DNA of 32,993 nt from Gammaproteobacteria bacterium (lineage in GTDB: Bacteria; Pseudomonadota; Gammaproteobacteria; Xanthomonadales; Xanthomonadaceae). Under the pieces are notes generated by a model. That model had not been told where the DNA came from. It saw nothing but the letters and a program-made list of their open reading frames with translations, and did no database searches. The stretch spans positions 1-32,993 of the forward strand of contig JANXUD010000097.1 of NCBI GenBank assembly GCA_025352045.1, given 5' to 3'. This document shows positions 8,462 through 15,312 of this stretch, one piece after another. Numbering within the stretch: the first letter of the stretch is position 1; every line of letters starts with the position of its first letter. Both the position numbers and the translations under genes were made by a program.

Positions 8462-10087
8462 TCAGGGGGACAGCTTCAGTGTCTGCCCGGGGCGCACGAC
8501 CGCGCGGCGATCGAGCTGGTTCCATTGCCGCAACTGGTCCAGGTCGACCTGGTGCAAGTGCGCGATCGTCCACAGCGACTCGCCGGCAACCACGCGATGG
8601 GTCGCGGGCGTTCCGGCATCTGCGGAGTCCGGCGACGTAGCGGGTGGGTCGACCGGGGCGACGTCGGTGTCCGCCACCAGCACATCCAATGGTGGGGAAA
8701 GGTCAGGCGCAGCCTCCTGCGTCCTCGCCGCGGGGGACACCAGGGACGCATCGATCGCGACCGGCATCCCCGACGACTGGAGGCGCGGTGCCTGCAGGCC
8801 GGGTGTCGTCGCCGACAGCAAGGTCGTACTGCCCGCATCCGATGCCGGCGCACGGACCGTGGGCTCCGCCTGCGGCACGCCCAGGGGCATCAGCACCAGG
8901 CGCGGCACCCCAGTGACCACGCGGCCATCGCGAAAGCCGGGATTGAGGCGGCGCAGGTCCGAGGCATTGCGTCCCTGCCGGTCTGCGAACTGCTCCAGGC
9001 TGGAAACGCCGGGGTCCATCAACACCGGCGCCAGCGGCACGAAGCGGCTGGCGCGGGGCAGGGCGAGGTTGTTGCGTTCCGGCTGCGAGACCAGGCAGGA
9101 CAGTGCCTGCAGTTTCGCCACGTAATCGTAGGTGATGTTCGACAGGCCATGCGGCCGCCGCCGGTCGCCACTGGCATCGCGGCTCCGGGCGCGCTTGTAG
9201 GCCTCCATCATCCGGCCCTCGCCGGCGTTGTAGGCCATCACAGTGGCTTCCCAGCCGCCGAACATGTCGTGCAGCAACTTGAGGTAGGACAGTGCCGCCC
9301 GGGTGGACTCGACCGGCGACAACCGGCCGTCGTATCCGGACTGGATATGGATGCCGTGGTTGCGCGCGGTGCTGCCGATCATCTGCCACATGCCCGCGGG
9401 CCCGCCGCTGCCCATCGCCTCGGGCTTGTACCAGCTCTCCACCAGCGGGATGAAGGTGAACTCCGACGGCAGTCCAACCCGCTCGACCTCGACGCTGACG
9501 AAGTCGAGCAAGGGCAGGATCTGCTCGATCCGGTTGGCGAAGGCCGCCGGGTTCGACGCATAGCGCCGGCGCCAGCGTTCGCTGTTGTCGCCGCCGGTGC
9601 AGACGTCCGAGCCCAGGCCGCGGCGGATGCGCGCAAAGACGTCCTCACCACGCCGGACCGACTGTGCCAGCGGCGCGGTGGCGGCCGGTGCGGGTGAGGG
9701 TTGGGCGGCCTGCGCTGCCACCTGCGCGTCTTTCTTCAGTTCGGCGGCCACCACCGGCGCGCTGGCACCCGGGGGAAGTGGGGATGCCAACGTACTGGAC
9801 ACCTGCACCGGTAGCGTCGCGGACGCGGGGGCTGTCGTCGAGGGAAGCTGGGTGGCTGGAAGCGCGATCGATGTCAGCGAGGCCGACGGAAGCGAGGCAG
9901 ATGGAAGCGAAGCCGCCGGAGGCGCAGGCGCGCCCGGCGCGGTTGGCGGGAGTGGAGCAGCCGCTGCAATCGGCGCGGGCGCCTGCGTCGTCCGGGCCGG
10001 GGGCAAGGGTGCGTCGTCGGCGGCGCGTGCCCCGCCGGCAAGCAGGAAGCCCAGCAACACCGGCAATGGGCGCAGGCGCAGGCTCAT
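8462..10087 (-). CDS. mltD: Lytic murein transglycosylase of the MltD type with LysM domain
   Basis: The enzyme cleaves peptidoglycan glycan strands, leaving 1,6-anhydro ends. The 541 residues start with a signal peptide (cleavage probably after GGARA, about residue 22). A Pro/Ala/Ser/Thr-rich stretch covers about 25-140, including repeated SLPSA units. The SLT catalytic domain spans about 170-330, with catalytic Glu217 in PLVESWYKPEA and the family motifs GPAGMWQM and VMAYNAGEG. A degenerate LysM-like segment lies near 370-420 and a clear C-terminal LysM at about 496-541 (HRVVAGESLWTIA). There is no lipobox cysteine at the signal peptide end, unlike the E. coli lipoprotein MltD. The start overlaps the gloB stop by 4 nt (ATGA), so gloB-mltD form an operon. 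Confidence 0.93.
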   Translation of the reverse strand: MSLRLRPLPVLLGFLLAGGARAADDAPLPPARTTQAPAPIAAAAPLPPTAPGAPAPPAASLPSASLPSASLTSIALPATQLPSTTAPASATLPVQVSSTLASPLPPGASAPVVAAELKKDAQVAAQAAQPSPAPAATAPLAQSVRRGEDVFARIRRGLGSDVCTGGDNSERWRRRYASNPAAFANRIEQILPLLDFVSVEVERVGLPSEFTFIPLVESWYKPEAMGSGGPAGMWQMIGSTARNHGIHIQSGYDGRLSPVESTRAALSYLKLLHDMFGGWEATVMAYNAGEGRMMEAYKRARSRDASGDRRRPHGLSNITYDYVAKLQALSCLVSQPERNNLALPRASRFVPLAPVLMDPGVSSLEQFADRQGRNASDLRRLNPGFRDGRVVTGVPRLVLMPLGVPQAEPTVRAPASDAGSTTLLSATTPGLQAPRLQSSGMPVAIDASLVSPAARTQEAAPDLSPPLDVLVADTDVAPVDPPATSPDSADAGTPATHRVVAGESLWTIAHLHQVDLDQLRQWNQLDRRAVVRPGQTLKLSP

Positions 10088-10851
10088 CCGGCAAATCCGT
10101 CCTTCCAGCCGCGCAGTGCCGCGAAGCGCTCGATCCGGCTGGCGCTGTCTTCGCCACGCGCCCCCAGGCTGGCGCGCACGCCCGCGCTATCCACGCGCAG
10201 GAAGGGATTGCAGGCGCGCTCCTGGTCCAGCCGGGAGGGCAAGCTGGGCTGGCCGGCCTGGCGCAATGTCGCCACCTCGGCCAGTCGCCGGTCCCGGGCG
10301 GGGTTGTCCCGCTCTGCCGCCCTGGCGAAGCGACCGTTGGCTTCGGTGTATTCGTGGCCGCAACACACCTGCGTGTCGCCGGGCAGGGTGGCCAGCCGGT
10401 CGAGGGAGCCCAGCATCTGCGCCGGGCTGCCTTCGAACATGCGCCCACAGCCGAGGCTGAACAGCGTGTCGCCGCAGAACAGCAGTCCCGCGCCGAAGAA
10501 GGCGATGTGGGTGAGGGTATGTCCCGGGATGGCCAGCACGTCGAAACCAATGCCCAGTTCCGGAACCTCGACGCGATCGCCGTCCCCGACCCGCACTGGC
10601 TCGCCCGGGATGCGCGCGTCTTCGGGCGCGTAACAGGGCGCGGGCCATCGGGCCAGCAGTTCGGCCACGCCGCCGATATGGTCGGGATGATGGTGGGTCA
10701 GGAGGATGGCCACCGGCCGCAGGCCGGCATCGATCGCGCGGAGGACGGGTCCCGCTTCACCCGGGTCCACCACGAGCGCCTGCCCGTCGCCATCGGCGAT
10801 GGTCCAGATGTAGTTGTCGCTGAAGGCGAGCAGGGGATGAAGTGACAGCAT
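10084..10851 (-). CDS. gloB: Hydroxyacylglutathione hydrolase (glyoxalase II)
   Basis: GloB hydrolyses S-lactoylglutathione to lactate and glutathione, the second step of methylglyoxal detoxification. The 255-residue protein is a metallo-beta-lactamase fold enzyme. The binuclear metal motif THHHPDH is at 52-58, followed by IPGHTLTH, FCGDTLFSLGCGRMFEG and CCGHEYT, all typical of glyoxalase II. The ATG at 10851 gives the usual MLSLHPLLAFSDNY start; an upstream extension of the frame has no family similarity. The stop overlaps the mltD start. The gene is divergent from the YafS-like gene with only 44 bp between starts. Gene order mltD-gloB-yafS-rnhA-dnaQ is the same as in E. coli. Confidence 0.97.
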   Translation of the reverse strand: MLSLHPLLAFSDNYIWTIADGDGQALVVDPGEAGPVLRAIDAGLRPVAILLTHHHPDHIGGVAELLARWPAPCYAPEDARIPGEPVRVGDGDRVEVPELGIGFDVLAIPGHTLTHIAFFGAGLLFCGDTLFSLGCGRMFEGSPAQMLGSLDRLATLPGDTQVCCGHEYTEANGRFARAAERDNPARDRRLAEVATLRQAGQPSLPSRLDQERACNPFLRVDSAGVRASLGARGEDSASRIERFAALRGWKDGFAG

Positions 10852-10895
10852 GCAGTGGGTGACCTGGCCGGCGCTTATGCCGCAGAATCCCGACC

Positions 10896-11585
10896 ATGCC
10901 TCCGCCTCCTCCCCCCCGTCAACCCGAGGCTCCTGGTCCCGGCTGGGTCGAGAGTGGGGCCGCGCAGGGCATGTTGGCCGAGGTCCAGCGCATGGCGATC
11001 CCCGAGCTGACCCGGGTCTTCGGGCCGATCGGGCTCTATCTTCGGCCAAGTTCCACGATCGCCCCTGAATTGTCTGGAAATATGCTCGGGACCGTGGTCA
11101 GCCTCCACCACGGCCCGGCGGGTCTGGAAGGTCCGGTTCGCTGCCTCGACCAGGCTTTGCCGATCAGCGGGGCCAGCCTGTCACTGGTTTACGGTCTGTT
11201 CGCCCTGGAAGCCAGCCCGGACCCGGAGGGCCTGGTGCAGGAGATTGCCCGGGTGCTCAAGCCTGAGGCGGTTGCCCTGCTCGTGGGCTTCAATCCCTGG
11301 GGCGCCGCGCGACTGCGCTGGCGGCTACGCGGCGCGCGCGCCGGTGTCCATGCACAGGTCGATCGACTGGCCCAGGAGGCGGGACTGGAACTGGTGCGCC
11401 GACAACCGCTGGGCCCGGTCTGGCCGCGTGCGCTCCGTCCGCGCGCCCTGGATGCGAGTCCACGCTGGTTCGACCGGTTCCGGGTCGCCGAACTCGTGGT
11501 CCTGCGGCGCCGCGACATCGCGCTGACCCCCTTGCGCAAGTCGATGCCGGCAGTCAGTCTGCGCCCCGGCATGAGCACGGGTTGA
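10896..11585 (+). CDS. YafS-like SAM-dependent methyltransferase family protein
   Basis: The 229-residue protein resembles type 11 methyltransferases in its middle: the stretch [20 protein letters not shown] (104-123) and the following [11 protein letters not shown] correspond to the regions behind motif I in that superfamily. The glycine-rich motif I (GxGxG) is not visible in the N-terminal part, so cofactor binding is uncertain. The position between gloB and rnhA matches E. coli yafS, whose function is unknown, and this supports homology. The first residues are a proline run, and a start at an internal Met26 (10971) is possible. The stop lies two bases before the rnhA ATG, so translation is likely coupled. 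Substrate and role are unknown. Confidence 0.7.
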   Translation: MPPPPPPRQPEAPGPGWVESGAAQGMLAEVQRMAIPELTRVFGPIGLYLRPSSTIAPELSGNMLGTVVSLHHGPAGLEGPVRCLDQALPISGASLSLVYGLFALEASPDPEGLVQEIARVLKPEAVALLVGFNPWGAARLRWRLRGARAGVHAQVDRLAQEAGLELVRRQPLGPVWPRALRPRALDASPRWFDRFRVAELVVLRRRDIALTPLRKSMPAVSLRPGMSTG

Positions 11586-11587
11586 GC

Positions 11588-12037
11588 ATGAAACACGTCG
11601 AGATCCACACCGATGGCGCCTGCATCGGCAATCCAGGGCCAGGCGGCTGGGGCGCGTTGTTACGCCACGGGACGACCGAACGCGAGCTGTCGGGCGGCGA
11701 GCACGACACCACCAACAACCGCATGGAGCTGATGGCCGCGATCGCCGCGCTCGAGGCGTTGAGTGCGGCCTGCGCGGTCGTGCTCCACACCGACTCCCAG
11801 TACGTCCAGAAGGGCATCTCCGAGTGGCTGCCCAACTGGATCCGTCGTGGCTGGAAGACCGCCGGCGGCGACCCGGTCAAGAACAAGGACCTGTGGCAGC
11901 GCCTGTCCGCGGCCGCCGAGCGCCACCACGTGACCTGGCGCTGGGTGAAGGGCCACGCCGGCAACGTGGACAACGAACGGGTGGACCGGCTGGCCCGTGG
12001 CGCCGCCGAGCGCGTGCGCGCCGGGGACGCGGCCTGA
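11588..12037 (+). CDS. rnhA: Ribonuclease HI
   Basis: RNase HI cuts the RNA strand of RNA-DNA hybrids, removing primers and R-loops. The 149-residue protein has the complete active site: Asp9 (IHTDGAC), Glu47 (NNRMELMA), Asp69 (LHTDSQYV), His123 (KGHAG) and Asp133 (NERVDRLA), each one less than in the E. coli enzyme. The basic handle [20 protein letters not shown] is present. The ATG at 11588 is preferred over a TTG two codons earlier that overlaps the upstream stop. The stop codon overlaps the dnaQ ATG by one base (TGATG). In E. coli rnhA and dnaQ are divergent; here they run in the same direction as one unit. Confidence 0.97.
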   Translation: MKHVEIHTDGACIGNPGPGGWGALLRHGTTERELSGGEHDTTNNRMELMAAIAALEALSAACAVVLHTDSQYVQKGISEWLPNWIRRGWKTAGGDPVKNKDLWQRLSAAAERHHVTWRWVKGHAGNVDNERVDRLARGAAERVRAGDAA

Positions 12038-12777
12038 TGCGCCAGGTGGTCCTCGACACCGAAACCACGGGCCTGTCGTGGGAGCGCGGCCACCGGCTGG
12101 TCGAGATCGGCTGCATCGAACTGGTCGAGCGCCGGCCGACCGGGCGGCGCTTCCAGCGCTACTTCAACCCGGGGCGGGAACTGGACATCGGCGCGCAGGA
12201 GGTCACCGGCCTCACGCTCGAGTTCCTCGCCGACAAGCCCCTGTTCGGGCACGTGGTCCTGGAATTCCTCGACTTCATCCGTGGTGCGGAACTGATCATC
12301 CACAACGCCGAGTTCGACGTCGGCTTCATCGACAACGAGCTGGGCCTGGTGGGTCCGGACCATGGTCGCGTCCGCGACCACGCCAGCGTGCTCGACACCC
12401 TTGGTCTGGCGCGCGAGCGTTTCCCGGGCCAGCGCAATTCGCTCGATGCATTGTGCCGCCGCCTGGGCGTGGACAACGCGCATCGCAAGCTGCACGGCGC
12501 ATTGCTCGACGCCGAGTTGCTCACCGAGGTGTACCTGGCGATGACGGCGGGGCAGGGCGACCTGCTGCTGGCGCCGACCGCCACTGCCCCGCGGCTGCCG
12601 GCCTTCGACGTGGGTGGAGAAGCGGTCGTGGCGCGGCGGCCCCTGCTGCTGGCCGCCAGCGTCGAAGAATTGCAGGCGCATGCCGAACGCATGGCGCGGA
12701 TCGCGAAGAAGTCCGGCGGCAAGCTGGTCTGGCAGGAGCCGGCGGACGCAGGAACCGGGTTCGCGGGCCTGCGCTGA
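12037..12777 (+). CDS. dnaQ: DNA polymerase III epsilon subunit (3'-5' proofreading exonuclease)
   Basis: Epsilon proofreads DNA synthesis within the Pol III core. The 246-residue protein shows the DEDDh exonuclease motifs: Exo I Asp7 and Glu9 in VVLDTETTGL, Exo II Asp94 in IHNAEFDVGF, and Exo III His153 and Asp158 in KLHGALLDAE. Just after the domain, QGDLL (in MTAGQGDLLLAP) is at the place of the E. coli beta-clamp motif QTSMAF and could bind the clamp. The C-terminal part (about 180-246) is the flexible region that contacts the alpha subunit. The ATG overlaps the rnhA stop, so the two are translationally coupled. It converges with the PP2C gene across a 96-bp gap. Confidence 0.96.
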   Translation: MRQVVLDTETTGLSWERGHRLVEIGCIELVERRPTGRRFQRYFNPGRELDIGAQEVTGLTLEFLADKPLFGHVVLEFLDFIRGAELIIHNAEFDVGFIDNELGLVGPDHGRVRDHASVLDTLGLARERFPGQRNSLDALCRRLGVDNAHRKLHGALLDAELLTEVYLAMTAGQGDLLLAPTATAPRLPAFDVGGEAVVARRPLLLAASVEELQAHAERMARIAKKSGGKLVWQEPADAGTGFAGLR

Positions 12778-12791
12778 AAACCGCGTCTGGT

Positions 12792-12809
12792 CAGCGCGGG
12801 ATCGCGCTG
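12792..12809. terminator. Hairpin in the dnaQ/PP2C convergent gap
   Basis: CAGCGCG (12792-12798), loop GGAT and CGCGCTG (12803-12809) form a perfect 7-bp stem 14 bp after the dnaQ stop. No T-tract follows on either strand. Confidence 0.4.
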
Positions 12810-12821
12810 GCGCTGGTGCCG

Positions 12822-12872
12822 GGGCTGGAGCTGGAGCTGGAGCTGAGGCTAGAGCTGGAGCTGAGGCTGGAG
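12822..12872. repeat. Hexamer-based tandem repeat with an 18-bp duplicated unit
   Basis: The gap between dnaQ and the PP2C stop is filled with GGAGCT-type hexamers. Within it GAGCTGGAGCTGAGGCTA (12834-12851) is followed directly by a second copy with one change (12852-12869). The repeat ends four bases before the PP2C stop codon. It looks like a simple-sequence expansion and may vary between strains. Confidence 0.8.
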
Positions 12873-12873
12873 G

Positions 12874-13575
12874 TCAAACCCGGCGCAACAGCACCACGGT
12901 GACGTTGTCCGATCCGCCGCCGTCGAGCGCGGTCGAGACCAGGTGGTCCACGCACTCTTGCGCCGAAAGCTCCGACTGGCCGAGCAGGCTGGCGATGGTG
13001 GCGTCGTCCACTTCCTCCGTGAGTCCGTCGCTGCACAACAGGATCTGGAAACCGGGGCGCAATTCGCCCGAAATCGTCTCGACCTTCAGGGCGTCCGGAT
13101 CGGTGACGCCCAGCGCCTGGGTGACCACGTTGCGATGCGGATGGCTGCGCGCCTGCTCCGGCGTGATCGCGCCCTGGTCGATGAGTTCCTGCACGTAGCT
13201 GTGGTCGGAACTGAGCTGGCGCAGCTGGCCGTTCCACAGGTAGGCGCGGCTGTCGCCGACCCAGGCCAGTTCGAAGCGATGCTCGATGACGCGCAGGGCG
13301 ACCATGGTCGTGCCCATGGGCAGGCTGTCGGCGCGGCGCCTGGACTGGTGGATGATTTCCTCGTCGGCGCTGCGGATCGCGTCCGCCAGCGGCCTGCCCC
13401 CGCGGACTTCGCGCACCACGGCATCGCGGGCGAGGGCGCTGGCGACCTCACCGAATTCGTGGCCACCCATGCCGTCGGCGACCAGCCACAGGCCGAGTTC
13501 GCCATCGGAGTAATAGGTGTCCTCGTTGAGCTCGCGGCGCAAGCCCACGTGGCTGGCATTGCCAAATTCGATCAT
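12874..13575 (-). CDS. PP2C-family serine/threonine protein phosphatase
   Basis: A 233-residue metal-dependent phosphatase (PPM/PP2C, Stp1/PrpC type) that would remove phosphate from Ser/Thr in cytoplasmic proteins. The whole protein is the catalytic domain. Metal-binding acidic residues are visible in LNEDTYY (Asp19), ADGMGGHE (Asp34), CSDGLTEE (Asp183) and GGSDNVTVV (Asp223), with the conserved AWVGDSRAYL and GVTDPD segments. The ATG at 13575 gives the typical N-terminus; the frame extends upstream across tRNA-Ser, which cannot be coding. No kinase gene lies next to it here, whereas such phosphatases often sit beside a Hanks-type kinase or a type VI secretion locus. Substrate is unknown. 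It converges with dnaQ. Confidence 0.92.
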   Translation of the reverse strand: MIEFGNASHVGLRRELNEDTYYSDGELGLWLVADGMGGHEFGEVASALARDAVVREVRGGRPLADAIRSADEEIIHQSRRRADSLPMGTTMVALRVIEHRFELAWVGDSRAYLWNGQLRQLSSDHSYVQELIDQGAITPEQARSHPHRNVVTQALGVTDPDALKVETISGELRPGFQILLCSDGLTEEVDDATIASLLGQSELSAQECVDHLVSTALDGGGSDNVTVVLLRRV

Positions 13576-13666
13576 GCGGGCAGGCCGTTTCCCTTGCGGT
13601 CGCTGCCGATCATGGCAGAAATCCGGGGCACAGGCCAAAGCCGGGTTCCGGAGGGCGACGGGCGGC

Positions 13667-13696
13667 TGGCGGAGCCGGGGCGCGGGACCGTATAAT
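13667..13696 (+). promoter_or_regulatory. Promoter for tRNA-Ser(CGA)
   Basis: A perfect TATAAT (13691-13696) is followed by a GC-rich discriminator (CGCGGCCC), as in stringently controlled stable-RNA promoters. The -35 is weak: TGGCGG at 13667-13672 with an 18-bp spacer. A start near 13703 would leave about a 30-nt 5' leader before the tRNA. Confidence 0.6.
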
Positions 13697-13733
13697 CGCG
13701 GCCCTGCAGGGCAAAACAGCGCCCCCGAAGACC

Positions 13734-13823
<90 letters not shown>

Positions 13824-13827
13824 AAAT

Positions 13828-13856
13828 AAAAACGCCCCGCGAGGGGCGTTTTTTTT
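13828..13856 (+). terminator. Rho-independent terminator of tRNA-Ser(CGA)
   Basis: AACGCCCC (13831-13838), loop GCGA and GGGGCGTT (13843-13850) form a perfect 8-bp stem with an upstream A-run and eight T (13849-13856). It lies 7 bp after the tRNA CCA. Confidence 0.95.
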
Positions 13857-13863
13857 GGCTGCG

Positions 13864-13979
13864 ACGGCGGGATCGAACCCAAGTGGGTTCGACACAACGG
13901 CGGGACCGCCGTTTTGCACGGTGCAGCCGCCCGAAGGGCGAGGGCCATGGATGGCCCGAGTGCATCCCACCCTCTCCGC
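13864..13979. repeat. Second, split copy of the tRNA-Ser 3' end with a 71-bp hairpin-rich insert
   Basis: The tRNA-Ser bases 13796-13821 recur in two pieces: GTGGGTTCGA at 13883-13892 and ATCCCACCCTCTCCGC at 13964-13979. In the tRNA these pieces are contiguous; here they are separated by 71 bp (13893-13963). The insert is rich in perfect inverted repeats: AACGGCGG-GA-CCGCCGTT (13896-13913) and GGGCCAT-GG-ATGGCCC (13942-13957), plus CGCCC-GAA-GGGCG between them. Before it, TCGAACCC-AAGT-GGGTTCGA (13873-13892) forms another perfect hairpin using the T-arm piece. ACGGCGGGA occurs twice (13864-13872, 13897-13905). This looks like a tRNA-end duplication (attachment-site-like or local) later split by a small palindromic repeat element. 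Origin is inferred. Confidence 0.75.
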
Positions 13980-13981
13980 TC

Positions 13982-14215
13982 TCAGCCCGCCGGACTCCCG
14001 TCCCGCGACACGTTGCCATCCGTACCCACACCGCCCCCCGCCCCAGCCACCGCCTTCACCGCCTCCGACGAAAACGCCTCCAGGAAAGCGCGCGCCTTGG
14101 GCTCGGTCTTCGCCGCCTCGATCAACTCCAGCCACGCGACAGCGACCCGTTGCTTCGACTCGCGTGCCACGTACGCTGCGTGATCGGCCTTCGATGTCCT
14201 GGTCGGGTCGTCCAT
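13982..14215 (-). CDS. Small hypothetical protein (77 aa)
   Basis: A 77-residue frame beginning MDDPTRTSKADHAAYVARE and continuing with a predicted amphipathic helical part (VAVAWLELIEAAKTEPKARAFLEAF), then a Gly/Ala-rich tail. The composition looks like a real small soluble protein, but I do not recognise a family. It reads away from the HTH gene and ends 3 bp from the split tRNA tail. No good ribosome binding site is seen. A GGCCGC...GCGGCC inverted repeat (14219-14239) around GTTAAC lies just upstream of its start and may be regulatory. It may be a leftover of an element once integrated at tRNA-Ser. It could also be a chance frame. Confidence 0.45.
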   Translation of the reverse strand: MDDPTRTSKADHAAYVARESKQRVAVAWLELIEAAKTEPKARAFLEAFSSEAVKAVAGAGGGVGTDGNVSRDGSPAG

Positions 14216-14420
14216 TGCGGCCGCAAGTTAACAGCGGCCGTTCGGGCTGTCAGCACTCCGCGCGGCGGCGATTTTTTCCAAAGTCAGCTAGATTAATCGC
14301 GCTTCAACGGACGCCCGCCCGCGCGCTGCGATTCAGGTTCTGGACACCGCGGATTTTCGACGATGGTCACCGGTGCTTGCCCCCGGCCTGCACGAACCAA
14401 ATGAGCGACCGGAGCGGAAC
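14216..14420. other. Intergenic region before the HTH gene
   Basis: This 205-bp stretch holds an inverted repeat GGCCGC-N9-GCGGCC (14219-14239) near the start of the divergent small gene and a locally AT-rich patch (14271-14297) containing ATTTTTTCC and TAGATTAAT. The patch is where a promoter for the HTH gene would be expected, but no pair of hexamers with correct spacing is convincing. I see nothing else in it. Confidence 0.5.
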
Positions 14421-14882
14421 ATGGACTACGTATTGCTGGCGCCAGACGAAGTCGGGGCCCTGCTGAACCTGTCGTGCGATGAGGTCGTGCGGCTTGTCGA
14501 AACTGGGGAGCTGGCCGGCCTGAAGGTCGCAGGTCGCTGGCGCGTGCCTCTCAAGAGCGTCGCCCAGCTGCTGGCCACGGGGCTGAAGGAACAGAACATT
14601 CGCGCCCTGGAACGCGTGTTCAACGACCACGACACCTGGACCCGCGTGTTCGGCGCGCACCCGGAGGTCACCCGGTCGATCGAGGCCGGCGACTTTCCCG
14701 TGGGCAGCGTCGGCGCCTACCTCAAGCAGGCCATCGGCATCACGCGCGACCAGGATGCCGGCCGGGTCGGCCCGGACGGGCGCAACGACCGCGGCCAGGA
14801 CGCCCGCTACGGCGACGCCGCGGAGCTGCGGCTAACCAGCGCGCGCGGCGGCCGAGCGGGGCGCGGCGCCGCGGCGCGGTAG
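14421..14882 (+). CDS. Helix-turn-helix DNA-binding protein, excisionase/MerR-like
   Basis: The 153-residue protein starts with a short winged-helix-type domain (about 5-50: LLAPDEVGALLNLSCDEVVRLVETGEL, then LKVAGRWRVPLKSVAQLL), the pattern of the excisionase-family HTH that recognises DNA with a recognition helix followed by a wing. A helical middle part (about 55-110) is unfamiliar, and the last 45 residues are Gly/Arg/Asp-rich and probably disordered. The ATG at 14421 is preceded by GGAGCGGA at good distance, so the earlier in-frame TTG is unlikely. It stands alone between the tRNA-Ser scar and the LPS genes. It could be a chromosomal regulator or a relic of an integrated element. Target is unknown. 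Confidence 0.7.
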   Translation: MDYVLLAPDEVGALLNLSCDEVVRLVETGELAGLKVAGRWRVPLKSVAQLLATGLKEQNIRALERVFNDHDTWTRVFGAHPEVTRSIEAGDFPVGSVGAYLKQAIGITRDQDAGRVGPDGRNDRGQDARYGDAAELRLTSARGGRAGRGAAAR

Positions 14883-14913
14883 ACTGGCGGCCTCCCACCG
14901 ACCGGCGCCGGCC

Positions 14914-15312
14914 ATGTCCGAGATCAGCGTCCCCGTTTCCTTCGGCGAATTGCTCGACAAGATCGCGATCCTGCAGATCAAGTCCGAGCGCATGTCCGAT
15001 CCCGCCAAGCTGGCCAATGTGCGCAAGGAACTGGACTCGCTGGCCGCGACCTGGATGGCCCACCCGGCCGCGCAGCAGAGCATCCCCGAGATGCGCGCCG
15101 CGCTCAAGGCAGTGAACGAGCGGCTCTGGGACATCGAGGACCAGATCCGCGATCGCGAGCGCGCCCAGGACTTCGGCCCGGAGTTCATTCGCTTGGCGCG
15201 CGCGGTTTACTTCGAGAACGACGATCGCGCGCGGATCAAGCGCGATATCAACCAGGCGCTGGGCTCGGCCTACGTCGAGGAAAAGTCCTACAGCAACTAC
15301 AAGGCAGGCTGA
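14914..15312 (+). CDS. DUF6165 family protein
   Basis: A 132-residue soluble protein starting MSEISVPVSFGELLDKIAILQIKSERM, which I recognise as the DUF6165 family seen near lipopolysaccharide genes. It is mostly helical, with a likely coiled-coil (about 38-90) and a conserved end FIRLARAVYFENDDRARIKRDIN and VEEKSY. No catalytic motif is apparent. The start lies 31 bp after the HTH gene. Its 3' end overlaps the convergent glycosyltransferase gene by 16 bp, and kdkA lies just beyond, so the context points to LPS core assembly, but this is guilt by association. Molecular function is unknown. Confidence 0.85.
   Translation: MSEISVPVSFGELLDKIAILQIKSERMSDPAKLANVRKELDSLAATWMAHPAAQQSIPEMRAALKAVNERLWDIEDQIRDRERAQDFGPEFIRLARAVYFENDDRARIKRDINQALGSAYVEEKSYSNYKAG

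Noticed and set aside
10882-10896. Leaderless promoter for the YafS-like gene (CAGAAT 7 bp before the ATG).
   Set aside because: The hexamer match is partial, there is no -35, and the start codon itself is uncertain, so it is not called as a feature.
12614-13198. Plus-strand frame with alternating Gly-Ala residues downstream of dnaQ.
   Set aside because: It is dnaQ in another frame followed by translation of the simple hexamer repeat and then antisense PP2C; not a gene.
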